NCBI RefSeq assembly: GCF_034350045.1
Contig: NZ_CP133781.1
Location: forward strand, 5,501,002-5,565,001
Direction of reading: 5' to 3'
DNA: 64,000 nt
Origin: Pseudomonas sp. CCI4.2
GTDB lineage: Bacteria; Pseudomonadota; Gammaproteobacteria; Pseudomonadales; Pseudomonadaceae
Shown here: piece after piece, positions 9,389-17,836 of the stretch
Numbering within the stretch: position 1 is the first letter of the stretch
Layout: each line of letters starts with the position of its first letter
Position numbers and translations under genes: made by a program
Notes under the pieces: model-generated
The model's input: only the letters and a program-made list of their open reading frames with translations
Database searches by the model: none
What the model was told of the DNA's origin: nothing

Positions 9389-10540
9389 ATGTCAGTGCTC
9401 AAGACCGCCGTACTCAGCGCTGTTGTCACCAGTTTGTTCACCAGTTGTGGTGTGCAGGCAGCCGAAATGCTCAAAACCGTGGGACCCGGCGAGGGCCAGC
9501 TCGATATTGTGGCGTGGCCGGGCTATATCGAGCGCGGTGAAAGCGATAAAGCGTATGACTGGGTGACGGGGTTTGAACAGGAAACCGGCTGTAAGGTCAG
9601 TGTCAAAACCGCCGCCACGTCCGATGAAATGGTGAGTTTGATGGCCAAGGGTGGCTATGACTTGGTGACCGCCTCCGGCGACGCGTCGTTGCGGCTGATC
9701 GTCGGTAAACGGGTGCAGCCTATCAATACCGCGCTGATTCCGAACTGGAAGAACCTTGATCCGCGTTTGGTGAACGGCCCGTGGTATGTGGTCAACAAGC
9801 AAACCTACGGCACGCCGTATCAGTGGGGGCCGAACGTGTTGTTGTACAACACCAATGTGTTCAAAACCCCTCCCGTGAGCTGGGACGTGGTGTTCAAGGA
9901 ACAGAACTTGCCCGACGGCAAAACCAACAAAGGCCGAGTACAGGCGTATGACGGCCCGATCTACATCGCCGATGCGGCGTTGTACTTGAAATCCACTCAA
10001 CCTGAGTTGGGCATCAAAAACCCCTACGAGCTGACCGAAACCCAGTACAAGGCCGTGCTGGGTGTGCTGCGTGAACAACACGCGCTGGTTCATCGCTACT
10101 GGCACGACGCGACCGTGCAAATGAGCGACGTGAAAAACGAAGGCGTCGCAGCCTCAAGCTCATGGGGTTACATGGTCAATGGTCTGCAGACCGACAAACA
10201 GCCGGTGGCTTCGACCATTCCAAAAGAAGGTGCCACCGGCTGGGCCGACACCACCATGTTGCATGCCGATGCCAAGCATCCGAACTGTGCCTACAAGTGG
10301 ATGGATTGGTCATTGCAACCCAAAGTCCAGGGCGACGTAGCCGCGTGGTTCGGCTCATTGCCAGCCGTACCAGCTGCGTGCAAGTCCAGTGAATTACTCG
10401 GGGCAGAGGGCTGTAACACCAACGGTTTCGACCAGTTCGACAAAATCGCTTTCTGGACCACACCGCAAGCTGAAGGCGGCAAGTTCGTGCCCTACAGCCG
10501 CTGGACCCAGGACTACATCGCGATCATGGGCGGCCGCTGA
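9389..10540 (+). CDS. Polyamine-type ABC transporter, periplasmic substrate-binding protein (YdcS-like)
   Basis: A 383-residue secreted binding protein with a Sec signal peptide cleaved probably after VQA (residues 23-25) and a spermidine/putrescine-binding (PotD/PotF-like) fold: LDIVAWPGYIERGES, TAATSDEMVSLMAKGGYDLVT, PYQWGPNVLLYN. Length and gene order match E. coli YdcS of ydcSTUV-patD. A strong ribosome site (AAGAGGGAA) precedes the ATG. It is followed by a perfect hairpin before the ATPase gene. The substrate is inferred to be putrescine, GABA or a related amine from the adjoining dehydrogenases. Confidence 0.9.
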   Translation: MSVLKTAVLSAVVTSLFTSCGVQAAEMLKTVGPGEGQLDIVAWPGYIERGESDKAYDWVTGFEQETGCKVSVKTAATSDEMVSLMAKGGYDLVTASGDASLRLIVGKRVQPINTALIPNWKNLDPRLVNGPWYVVNKQTYGTPYQWGPNVLLYNTNVFKTPPVSWDVVFKEQNLPDGKTNKGRVQAYDGPIYIADAALYLKSTQPELGIKNPYELTETQYKAVLGVLREQHALVHRYWHDATVQMSDVKNEGVAASSSWGYMVNGLQTDKQPVASTIPKEGATGWADTTMLHADAKHPNCAYKWMDWSLQPKVQGDVAAWFGSLPAVPAACKSSELLGAEGCNTNGFDQFDKIAFWTTPQAEGGKFVPYSRWTQDYIAIMGGR

Positions 10541-10556
10541 GCAACCCCATCAACAT

Positions 10557-10590
10557 CTTTGTAGGAGCCAACGTGTTGGCTCCTACAAAG
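10557..10590. repeat. Perfect 16-bp palindrome (REP-type hairpin) between binding-protein and ATPase genes
   Basis: The arms CTTTGTAGGAGCCAAC and GTTGGCTCCTACAAAG are perfectly complementary around a GT centre. The motif GTAGGAGCCAAC recurs in other gaps of the window (for example at 13436 and, inverted, at 32743). There is no T-run, so this is more likely a REP-like mRNA-stabilising hairpin than a terminator. Its place directly after the binding-protein gene is like that of the malE-malF REP in E. coli. Confidence 0.8.
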
Positions 10591-10613
10591 AATGCCTTTC
10601 AGAGCCATACACC

Positions 10614-11654
10614 ATGACCCTTGCAGTCCAGTTCACTAACGTTTCCCGTCAGTTCGGCGAAGTAAAAGCCGTTGACCGGGTTTCTATCGACATCCAAGAC
10701 GGTGAGTTCTTTTCCATGCTCGGCCCATCGGGCTCGGGCAAAACCACCTGTTTGCGCTTGATTGCCGGTTTCGAGCAACCGAGCGCAGGGTCAATCCGCA
10801 TTCACGGCGAGGAAGCGGCAGGCCTGCCGCCGTATGAGCGGGACGTTAATACCGTGTTTCAGGATTACGCGCTGTTCCCGCACATGAACGTTCGGGACAA
10901 CGTGGCTTACGGCCTGAAGGTCAAAGGTGTCGGCAAAACCGAACGCTTGAATCGCGCTCAGGACGCGCTGGCCATGGTTGCACTGGACGGCTACGGCGAG
11001 CGTAAACCGGTGCAGCTGTCCGGTGGTCAACGCCAGCGGGTTGCCCTGGCACGGGCGCTGGTCAATCGGCCTCGCGTGCTGTTACTCGACGAACCGCTGG
11101 GGGCGCTGGATTTGAAGCTCCGCGAGCAAATGCAAGGCGAACTGAAGAAGCTGCAACGCCAGCTTGGCATCACCTTCATCTTCGTCACCCACGATCAAAC
11201 CGAAGCGCTGTCAATGTCCGACCGCGTAGCCGTGTTCAACAAGGGGCGCATCGAGCAGGTCGATACCCCGCGCAATTTGTACATGAAACCGGCCACCACC
11301 TTTGTCGCCGAATTCGTCGGTACCTCCAACGTGCTGCGCGGTGAGTTGGCCCTGCACCTCAGCGGCACCCCCCTGCCCTTTTCAATTCGCCCCGAACACA
11401 TTCGGTTCGCTGAAGGCCAGGCCGGCAGTCATGAAATTCAGGTCAGTGGTTTGCTGCTCGACATTCAATATCAGGGCAGCGCCACCCGTTACGAACTCAC
11501 GCTCGATAACGGCCAAACCTTGAACATCAGCCACGCCAATAGCCAATGGCTGGACACCACAGCGCAACACCAAACCGGTCAGCGGCTTACCGCGCGCTGG
11601 TCCCGTGAAGCCATGATTACGCTGCATGAAACCGCCTTGAGCGAAGGCGCGTAA
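10614..11654 (+). CDS. Polyamine-type ABC transporter ATPase (YdcT/PotA-like)
   Basis: A 346-residue ATP-binding subunit that powers import of the amine bound by the upstream protein. Walker A is GPSGSGKTT, the signature LSGGQRQRVALARAL, Walker B VLLLDEPLGALD, and the switch histidine lies in VTHDQTEALS; a C-terminal TOBE-like domain follows (about residues 245-340). The ATG at 10614 was chosen because residues from MTLAVQFTNVSRQFG match the family start; a longer open frame reaching back to 10389 only overlaps the upstream gene in another frame. The permease gene starts 2 bases after its stop. Confidence 0.93.
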   Translation: MTLAVQFTNVSRQFGEVKAVDRVSIDIQDGEFFSMLGPSGSGKTTCLRLIAGFEQPSAGSIRIHGEEAAGLPPYERDVNTVFQDYALFPHMNVRDNVAYGLKVKGVGKTERLNRAQDALAMVALDGYGERKPVQLSGGQRQRVALARALVNRPRVLLLDEPLGALDLKLREQMQGELKKLQRQLGITFIFVTHDQTEALSMSDRVAVFNKGRIEQVDTPRNLYMKPATTFVAEFVGTSNVLRGELALHLSGTPLPFSIRPEHIRFAEGQAGSHEIQVSGLLLDIQYQGSATRYELTLDNGQTLNISHANSQWLDTTAQHQTGQRLTARWSREAMITLHETALSEGA

Positions 11655-11656
11655 TC

Positions 11657-12607
11657 ATGAGCCAGACCATGACTCATCCGGCGACGCAGCTCAGGCAATC
11701 GTCCTTACGGCGGTTTTCCAACTTGCTGTATCGACGCCCCAATCTTTACTTGGCGCTGCTGCTAATTGCGCCGTTATCCTGGTTTGGCGCGGTGTACCTC
11801 GGCTCATTGCTGACCCTTTTGTGGCAAGGGTTCTATACCTTCGACGACTTCACCATGGCCGTCACGCCGGACCTGACCGCGGCCAACTTCGCCGCACTGT
11901 TCAACCCGGCCAACTTCGACATCATTACCCGCACCTTGAGCATGGCGGTGGCGGTGTCGATTGCCAGCGGCATTATTGCGTTTCCCATCGCCTATTACAT
12001 GGCGCGCTATACCACGGGCAAAACCAAAGCGTTTTTTTACATCGCGGTGATGATGCCGATGTGGGCCAGTTACATCGTCAAAGCCTACGCCTGGACCTTG
12101 CTGTTAGCCAAAGGCGGCGTTGCCCAGTGGTTCGTTCAGCACTTGGGACTGGAACCGGTTTTACAGTTGGTCCTGAGCATCCCCGAGATCGGCGGCAGCA
12201 CCTTGTCGACTTCGAACCTGGGGCGCTTTCTGGTCTTCGTTTATATCTGGCTGCCGTTCATGATTTTGCCGATTCAAGCGTCGCTGGAGCGCTTGCCGCC
12301 GTCGCTGTTGCAAGCCTCTGCGGACCTTGGCGCCACGCCGCGCCAGACCTTCATGAACGTAGTATTGCCGCTGTCAGTGCCAGGGATTGCCGCCGGCTCG
12401 ATCTTCACCTTCTCCCTGACCTTGGGCGATTTCATCGTGCCGCAACTGATCGGTCCTCCCGGTTACTTCATCGGCAGCATGGTTTACGCCGAGCAAGGCG
12501 CCATCGGCAACATGCCCATGGCGGCGGCGTTTACGTTGGTGCCCATCGTGCTGATTGCGATTTACTTGTCCATCGTCAAACGCTTGGGGGCCTTCGATGC
12601 GCTTTAA
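11657..12607 (+). CDS. Polyamine-type ABC transporter permease 1 (YdcU/PotB-like)
   Basis: A 316-residue inner-membrane permease with about six helices: a first one near residues 33-60 (LYLALLLIAPLSWFGAVYL), then a binding-protein-dependent transport module whose EAA-like loop reads QASADLGATPRQTFMNVVLPLS. It is expected to pair with the next gene product to form the membrane channel. The coding region overlaps the next gene by 11 bases, indicating translational coupling. Confidence 0.92.
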   Translation: MSQTMTHPATQLRQSSLRRFSNLLYRRPNLYLALLLIAPLSWFGAVYLGSLLTLLWQGFYTFDDFTMAVTPDLTAANFAALFNPANFDIITRTLSMAVAVSIASGIIAFPIAYYMARYTTGKTKAFFYIAVMMPMWASYIVKAYAWTLLLAKGGVAQWFVQHLGLEPVLQLVLSIPEIGGSTLSTSNLGRFLVFVYIWLPFMILPIQASLERLPPSLLQASADLGATPRQTFMNVVLPLSVPGIAAGSIFTFSLTLGDFIVPQLIGPPGYFIGSMVYAEQGAIGNMPMAAAFTLVPIVLIAIYLSIVKRLGAFDAL

Positions 12608-13424
12608 CTCATCGACCGGCGCGGCAGAAGCGTCCCTGGGCCTGAAACTTGCGGCCTGGGGCGGACTGGTGTTTTTGCACTTTCCGATCTTCATAATTTT
12701 CATGTACGCCTTCAACACCGAAGATGCCGCGTTCAGCTTTCCGCCACGGGGATTCACCCTGAAGTGGTTCAGCGTGGCCTTCTCGCGGCCGGATGTGCTG
12801 GACTCGATCAAGCTCTCGCTGGAAATTGCTTGCTTCGCCACCTTGATTGCGATGGTCCTGGGCACGCTGGCCTCCGCTGCGCTCTACCGCCGGGATTTCT
12901 TCGGCAAGGACGGGATCTCGCTGATGCTGATTCTGCCGATTGCGCTGCCGGGTATCATCACCGGTATCGCCCTGCTCTCGGCGTTCAAGACCCTGGGCAT
13001 CGAACCTGGGATGTTCACCATCATCGTCGGCCACGCGACTTTCTGTGTGGTCATCGTCTACAACAACGTCGTCGCCCGACTGCGCCGCACGTCTCACAGT
13101 TTGATCGAAGCATCGATGGACTTGGGCGCCGACGGCTGGCAAACCTTTCGCTACATCATCATGCCCAGCCTAGGGTCAGCCTTGTTGGCGGGCGGGATGC
13201 TGGCGTTTGCGTTGTCGTTTGACGAGATCATCGTGACCACCTTTACCGCAGGCCATGAGCGGACGTTACCGATCTGGCTGCTCAATCAACTCAGTCGACC
13301 GCGCGATGTGCCGGTGACTAACGTGGTCGCCATGCTGGTGATGCTGGTGACTATGCTGCCAATCCTTGGCGCGTATTACCTGACACGCGGCGGCGAAAGC
13401 GTCGCGGGCAGTGGTGGTAAATAA
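12597..13424 (+). CDS. Polyamine-type ABC transporter permease 2 (YdcV/PotC-like)
   Basis: A 275-residue inner-membrane permease and partner of the upstream permease. Membrane helices are evident (AAWGGLVFLHFPIFIIFMY; LMLILPIALPGIITGIALL; ALLAGGMLAFALSFDEIIV) and the EAA-like loop is EASMDLGADGWQTFRYIIMP. The ATG at 12597 lies inside the end of permease 1; an earlier in-frame ATG at 12555 would give an atypical N-terminus and was not chosen. The downstream dehydrogenase starts 24 bases later, so the five genes probably share a transcript. Confidence 0.92.
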   Translation: MRFNSSTGAAEASLGLKLAAWGGLVFLHFPIFIIFMYAFNTEDAAFSFPPRGFTLKWFSVAFSRPDVLDSIKLSLEIACFATLIAMVLGTLASAALYRRDFFGKDGISLMLILPIALPGIITGIALLSAFKTLGIEPGMFTIIVGHATFCVVIVYNNVVARLRRTSHSLIEASMDLGADGWQTFRYIIMPSLGSALLAGGMLAFALSFDEIIVTTFTAGHERTLPIWLLNQLSRPRDVPVTNVVAMLVMLVTMLPILGAYYLTRGGESVAGSGGK

Positions 13425-13448
13425 CCAATTCCCCTGTAGGAGCCAACC

Positions 13449-14873
13449 ATGCAAACCAAACTGTTGATCAATGGCCACTTGGTCGCGGGCGAAGGCCCCA
13501 GCCAATCGGTATTCAACCCGGCGTTGGGCCGTGTATTGGTAGAAATCAACGAAGCCAGCGAGGCTCAGGTCGATGCCGCTGTACGAGCAGCCGATGCCGC
13601 GTTTGAAAGCTGGTCGCAGACCGCGCCCAAGGACCGCTCGCTGTTGCTGCTGAAGCTGGCCGATGCCATCGAAGCCCACGCTGAAGAATTGGCAAAACTC
13701 GAATCCGATAACTGCGGCAAGCCGTATCACGCTGCGCTGAACGATGAAATGCCAGCGATTGCTGATGTGTTCCGTTTCTTCGCCGGCGCCAGCCGTTGCA
13801 TGAGCGGTTCGGCGGCCGGTGAGTATTTACCCGGCCACACCTCAATGATCCGCCGTGATCCGGTGGGCGTTGTCGCCTCGATTGCACCGTGGAACTACCC
13901 GCTGATGATGGTCGCCTGGAAAATCGCGCCGGCATTGGCGGCAGGTAATACCGTGGTGCTCAAACCGTCCGAACAAACCCCGTTGACCGCGTTGCGCTTG
14001 GTTGAATTGGCTGCCGAGATCTTTCCGGCCGGCGTGCTGAACCTGGTATTCGGTCGCGGACAAACCGTGGGAAATCCGCTGGTCACCCACCCGAAAGTAC
14101 GGATGGTCTCGCTGACTGGCTCCATCGCCACCGGCTCGCATATCATTTCCAGCACCGCCGACAGCGTCAAACGCATGCACATGGAATTGGGCGGCAAAGC
14201 ACCGGTGATCATTTTTGACGACGCCGATATTGAAGCCGCCGTGGAAGGCATTCGTACCTTCGGCTTTTACAACGCCGGCCAGGACTGCACCGCCGCGTGC
14301 CGGATTTATGCGCAGAAAGGTATTTACGAAAAATTCGTCACCCAACTGGGCGAAGCCGTCAGCAGCATTAAGGTCGGCTTGCAAGACGATCCGACAACCG
14401 AACTGGGTCCGTTGATTTCGGCCCAGCATCGGGACCGGGTCGCAGGCTTCGTTGAACGCGCGCTTGCCCAGTCACACATTCGCCTGATCACCGGTGGTAA
14501 AGCGGTGGAAGGTAATGGCTTCTTCTTCGAGCCAACGGTGTTGGCCGACGCTCAGCAGGATGATGAAATCGTCCGTCGCGAAGTGTTTGGACCGGTGGTC
14601 TCGGTGACCCAATTCGATGATGAAGCACAGGTCTTGGCCTGGGCCAATGAGTCGGATTACGGCTTGGCGTCTTCGGTGTGGACCAACGATGTCGGCCGCG
14701 CCCATCGGCTCGCCGCACGCTTGCAGTACGGCTGCACGTGGGTCAACACGCACTTCATGCTGGTCAGCGAAATGCCCCACGGCGGGCAGAAATTGTCCGG
14801 TTATGGCAAAGATATGTCCATGTATGGATTGGAGGACTACACCACCGTTAGACACGTGATGTTCAAGCATTAA
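13449..14873 (+). CDS. patD: Gamma-aminobutyraldehyde dehydrogenase (PatD-like, copy 2)
   Basis: A 474-residue NAD-dependent dehydrogenase of the same length as E. coli PatD and in the same place, after the fourth transporter gene. Motifs: APWNYPLMMVAWKIAPALAA, SLTGSIATG, ELGGK (catalytic Glu) and AGQDCTAACR (catalytic Cys). It would turn 4-aminobutanal into GABA. The ribosome site GTAGGAG directly before the ATG is itself part of the GTAGGAGCCAAC repeat unit seen elsewhere in the window. The gene is an obvious paralogue of the one at 7762, so the transporter genes are bracketed by two dehydrogenases. Confidence 0.92.
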   Translation: MQTKLLINGHLVAGEGPSQSVFNPALGRVLVEINEASEAQVDAAVRAADAAFESWSQTAPKDRSLLLLKLADAIEAHAEELAKLESDNCGKPYHAALNDEMPAIADVFRFFAGASRCMSGSAAGEYLPGHTSMIRRDPVGVVASIAPWNYPLMMVAWKIAPALAAGNTVVLKPSEQTPLTALRLVELAAEIFPAGVLNLVFGRGQTVGNPLVTHPKVRMVSLTGSIATGSHIISSTADSVKRMHMELGGKAPVIIFDDADIEAAVEGIRTFGFYNAGQDCTAACRIYAQKGIYEKFVTQLGEAVSSIKVGLQDDPTTELGPLISAQHRDRVAGFVERALAQSHIRLITGGKAVEGNGFFFEPTVLADAQQDDEIVRREVFGPVVSVTQFDDEAQVLAWANESDYGLASSVWTNDVGRAHRLAARLQYGCTWVNTHFMLVSEMPHGGQKLSGYGKDMSMYGLEDYTTVRHVMFKH

Positions 14874-14878
14874 AAGTT

Positions 14879-14945
14879 GATCGCAGCCTTGGGCAGCCCT
14901 ACAGAAAGCGCTTTAAAACTGTAGGAACTGCCCAAGTCTGCGATC
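14879..14945. terminator. Long imperfect inverted repeat after patD
   Basis: GATCGCAGCCTTGGGCAG pairs with CTGCCCAAGTCTGCGATC, enclosing a second pairing of CCTACAG with CTGTAGG. It begins 6 bases after the patD stop. There is no clear U-tract, so it may be a processed 3' hairpin or a REP-like element and not a classical terminator. Confidence 0.5.
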
Positions 14946-15066
14946 AGACGGACTCACGGTTTCACCCGTAATCGAGATCACAACAATAACGACTGAACCG
15001 GGTCGCGCGCGACTGCACGGCTGCGGATTCTCATACCCAAAATCTGCCGATTTCCAGGAGAAACAT

Positions 15067-16549
15067 ATGACGGTTCCATCCCTTACTGCGGCCGCCGACA
15101 GCGATGCCGAGCAACTCAGGAAGTTGGGGTATACCTCCAATTTCAACCGCACCATGAGTCTGTGGGAAAACTTTGCCCTCGGCTTCACTTACTTGTCGCC
15201 GGTGGTTGGCGTCTACACCTTGTTCGGCCTGTGCCTGGCAGCCGGTGGGCCACCGATGTTCTGGGCCTATCTATTGGTGGGTATTGGCCAATTGTTGGTG
15301 TGCCTGATCTTTGGTGAAGTGGTGTCGCAGTTTCCAATATCCGGCGGTGTTTACCCGTGGGCGCGCCGTTTGGTGGGCAAGCGCTGGGCGTGGATGGTCG
15401 GTTGGATCTACGCGATTGCTTTGTGCGTCACCATTGCCGCAGTGGCCGTGGGGGCTGGGCCATACTTGGCCGCAATGTTGGGTTTTGAGCCCAGTAACAA
15501 CACCAATATCGTGATCGCGTTGGTGCTGACCCTGTTTGCGACGCTGGTTAATCTCAGCGGCACTAAAGTGTTGTCACGCATCGCCATGTTCGGCTTTTTG
15601 TGCGAATTGATTGGCGCAGTGATCGTTGGTCTGTACTTGTTGATCTTCGAACGTCACCAACCGATCAGCGTGCTGTTCAATACCTTCGACATCCGCATCG
15701 ACGGCTCATACCTGCCGGCATTCTTGACCGCATCGCTGGCAGGGATGTTTCTCTATTACGGCTTTGAAGCCTGCGGTGACGTGGCTGAAGAAACACCCAA
15801 CCCGAGCAAGATGATTCCCCGCGCCATGCGCATGACCATCTACATCGGCGGGTGCCGCAGCAATGTTCGCGTGCCTGGCGCTGATTCTGTCCGTGCCGGA
15901 CATGGCGGCGGTAATCAATGGCACCGACAAAGACCCGGTGACTACCATTCTCAGTAATGCGTTCGGTGTCACCGGTTCGAAAGTGGTAATGGGCGTGGTG
16001 ATGATTTCGTTTATCTCCTGCGTGATCAGCCTACAGGCCGCCGCTAGCCGATTGCTGTACGCCTACGCCCGAGATGAAATGATCGTGGGCAGCAACGTGC
16101 TCAAACGTCTGTCGCCCAATACCCAAGTACCGGTCGCGGCACTGTTTGTGGCGGGAATATTACCGGCACTGATCATTTGCTTGGGCTTCGTGTTGCAGGA
16201 TGCGGTCGCCACCATCGTCAGCTTTGCCGCCATCGGTATTTACCTGGCGTTCCAGATGATCGTGCTCGCGGCACTCTTCGCCCGCGCACGGGGCTGGATA
16301 CCCAGCGGTCAATTCAGCCTTGGTAAATGGGGCCTGCCGATCAATCTTGGTGCGCTGATCTATGGCGTTTTGGCGATCATCAACATGGCTTGGCCTCGCA
16401 CCCCGGACGCGCCGTGGTACATCAACTACGCCATGGTCCTGACCACCGCCATCGTCATCGGCCTGGGCTTGATCTACATGTGGCTCGGCAAACCGTACGA
16501 CCATGGGACGGCGCCGGCTGGGGACGCGTGGACGGTTGGAAAAAGCTGA
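15067..16549 (+). pseudogene. APC-superfamily amino-acid/GABA permease broken by a +1 frameshift
   Basis: Two overlapping frames together make a normal APC permease of about 493 residues. The first (from ATG 15067) carries LWENFALGFTYLSPVVGVY, FGEVVSQFPISGGVYPWARR and about eight helices up to RAMRMTIYIGG; the second continues AAAMFACLALILSVPDMAAV to the end at 16549 with the last four helices. The break is at GGG 15850-15852: removing one G restores IGGAAAMFAC. Either the gene is inactive in this strain or the extra G is a sequence error. Position after patD suggests GABA or related amino-acid uptake. A good ribosome site (CAGGAG) precedes the ATG. Confidence 0.85.
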
Positions 16550-16608
16550 GGCCTGCGCCTCGTGTAGGAGCTGCGACGACATTACCTGCGGCGTGCCTGA
16601 CACGCCGC
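16548..16608. terminator. Two hairpins between convergent permease and xenA genes
   Basis: GAGGC-CTGC-GCCTC begins at the permease stop (16548-16561), and a stronger stem GCGGCGTG/CACGCCGC lies at 16588-16608, next to the end of the opposite-strand reductase gene. A GTAGGAGCTGC repeat remnant lies between them. Termination for both converging transcripts is plausible, but no T-run is present. Confidence 0.4.
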
Positions 16609-16616
16609 CTATCCCT

Positions 16617-17723
16617 TCAATCGCGCAAATCAGATTCGTGGATGGGTTGGTCACGGTGGGTGGCGCGTTGGTATTGGGCGGGCCAGACGGCTTTGCGGCC
16701 GCCGAGGTCGTCGTCGGCATGGAGGGGCCAATAGGGGTCACGCAGCAGTTCACGGGCCAACAGAATCAGGTCGGCCTGACCGGTGCGCAGGATATGTTCG
16801 GCCTGTGCCGGTTCGGTGATCATGCCCACGGTGCCGGTGGCGATGCCGGCTTCTTTGCGCACGCGTTCGGCAAAGCGTGTTTGGTAGCCCGGTCCTACCG
16901 GAATTTCAGCCTTGGCCGCCGTGCCGCCTGATGACACGTCAACCAAGTCCACGCCCAACTCTTTCAAACGCCGCGCCAGCTCAACGGTCTCATCGGGGTT
17001 CCAGCCATCTTCCACCCAATCGGTCGCTGAGACGCGCACGAATAAGGGCAGCTCTTGTGGCCAAATTGCGCGCACGGCTTCGGTGACTTGCAGCGTCAGG
17101 CGAATACGATTCTCGAATGAGCCGCCGTATTGGTCGCGACGTTGGTTGCTTAGCGGCGACAGAAATTGGTGCAGCAAATAGCCATGGGCAGCGTGCAGTT
17201 CGATCACTTTAAAACCGGCAATCAATGCGCGTTTGGCGGCGTCAACGAACGCAGTGATGATGTCCTGGATCTGCGGTTCATCCAGCTGAGACGGCGAGGT
17301 GTGTTGCGGATCGAACGCAATCGGAGATGGGCCCACGGGTACCCAACCGCCTTCACTGATCGGTACGCTGCCGTGCTTGCCAAGCCAAGGTCGCCACGTA
17401 CTGGATTTGCGCCCGGCATGGGCCAGTTGGATACCGGCGACCGCGCCTTGGGCGGCGATGAAGCGGGTGATCCGTTGCAGCGGCTCGATCTGCTTGTCGT
17501 TCCACAACCCCAAGTCTTCAGGGGTGATACGACCGTCTTCGGTCACTGCGGTGGCTTCGGTAAAAATCAGACCCGCGCCGCCGACGGCACGGCTTCCGAG
17601 ATGGACCAGATGCCAGTCATTGGCCAGGCCGTCGACGCAGGAGTACTGACACATCGGCGACACCGCAATGCGGTTGAGCAAGGTCAGTTCGCGGATGGTA
17701 TAGGGTTCAAGCAGCAGGCTCAT
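16617..17723 (-). CDS. xenA: XenA-type old yellow enzyme, NADH/NADPH-dependent flavin ene-reductase
   Basis: FMN oxidoreductase of 368 residues that reduces activated C=C bonds and nitro compounds. It belongs to the thermophilic-like OYE class: SPMCQYSC with the flavin-modulating cysteine at residue 25, IQLAHAGRKSS, the substrate-binding HAAHGYLLHQFLSP, NQRRDQYGGSFENR, and ARELLRDPYWPL. The ATG at 17723 follows AGAGG; an in-frame GTG six bases earlier is less likely. It converges on the permease gene and shows no obvious link to it. The physiological substrate is unknown; assignment as XenA rests on length, Cys25 and overall similarity. Confidence 0.87.
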   Translation of the reverse strand: MSLLLEPYTIRELTLLNRIAVSPMCQYSCVDGLANDWHLVHLGSRAVGGAGLIFTEATAVTEDGRITPEDLGLWNDKQIEPLQRITRFIAAQGAVAGIQLAHAGRKSSTWRPWLGKHGSVPISEGGWVPVGPSPIAFDPQHTSPSQLDEPQIQDIITAFVDAAKRALIAGFKVIELHAAHGYLLHQFLSPLSNQRRDQYGGSFENRIRLTLQVTEAVRAIWPQELPLFVRVSATDWVEDGWNPDETVELARRLKELGVDLVDVSSGGTAAKAEIPVGPGYQTRFAERVRKEAGIATGTVGMITEPAQAEHILRTGQADLILLARELLRDPYWPLHADDDLGGRKAVWPAQYQRATHRDQPIHESDLRD

Positions 17724-17836
17724 GGGCACCTCTCAAGTTAAACTTCCAGACTCTAATTAACGTTTGCGATCGTGCTTAGAGCCTAGTAGACAACCCGAGG
17801 TAGCGAGGGTTCGTGCCCCTCTTCTACTTACCTGCT

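Noticed and set aside
10389..10613. A 75-codon N-terminal extension of the ABC ATPase
   Set aside because: It overlaps the end of the binding-protein gene and crosses the palindrome; family proteins begin at the ATG at 10614.
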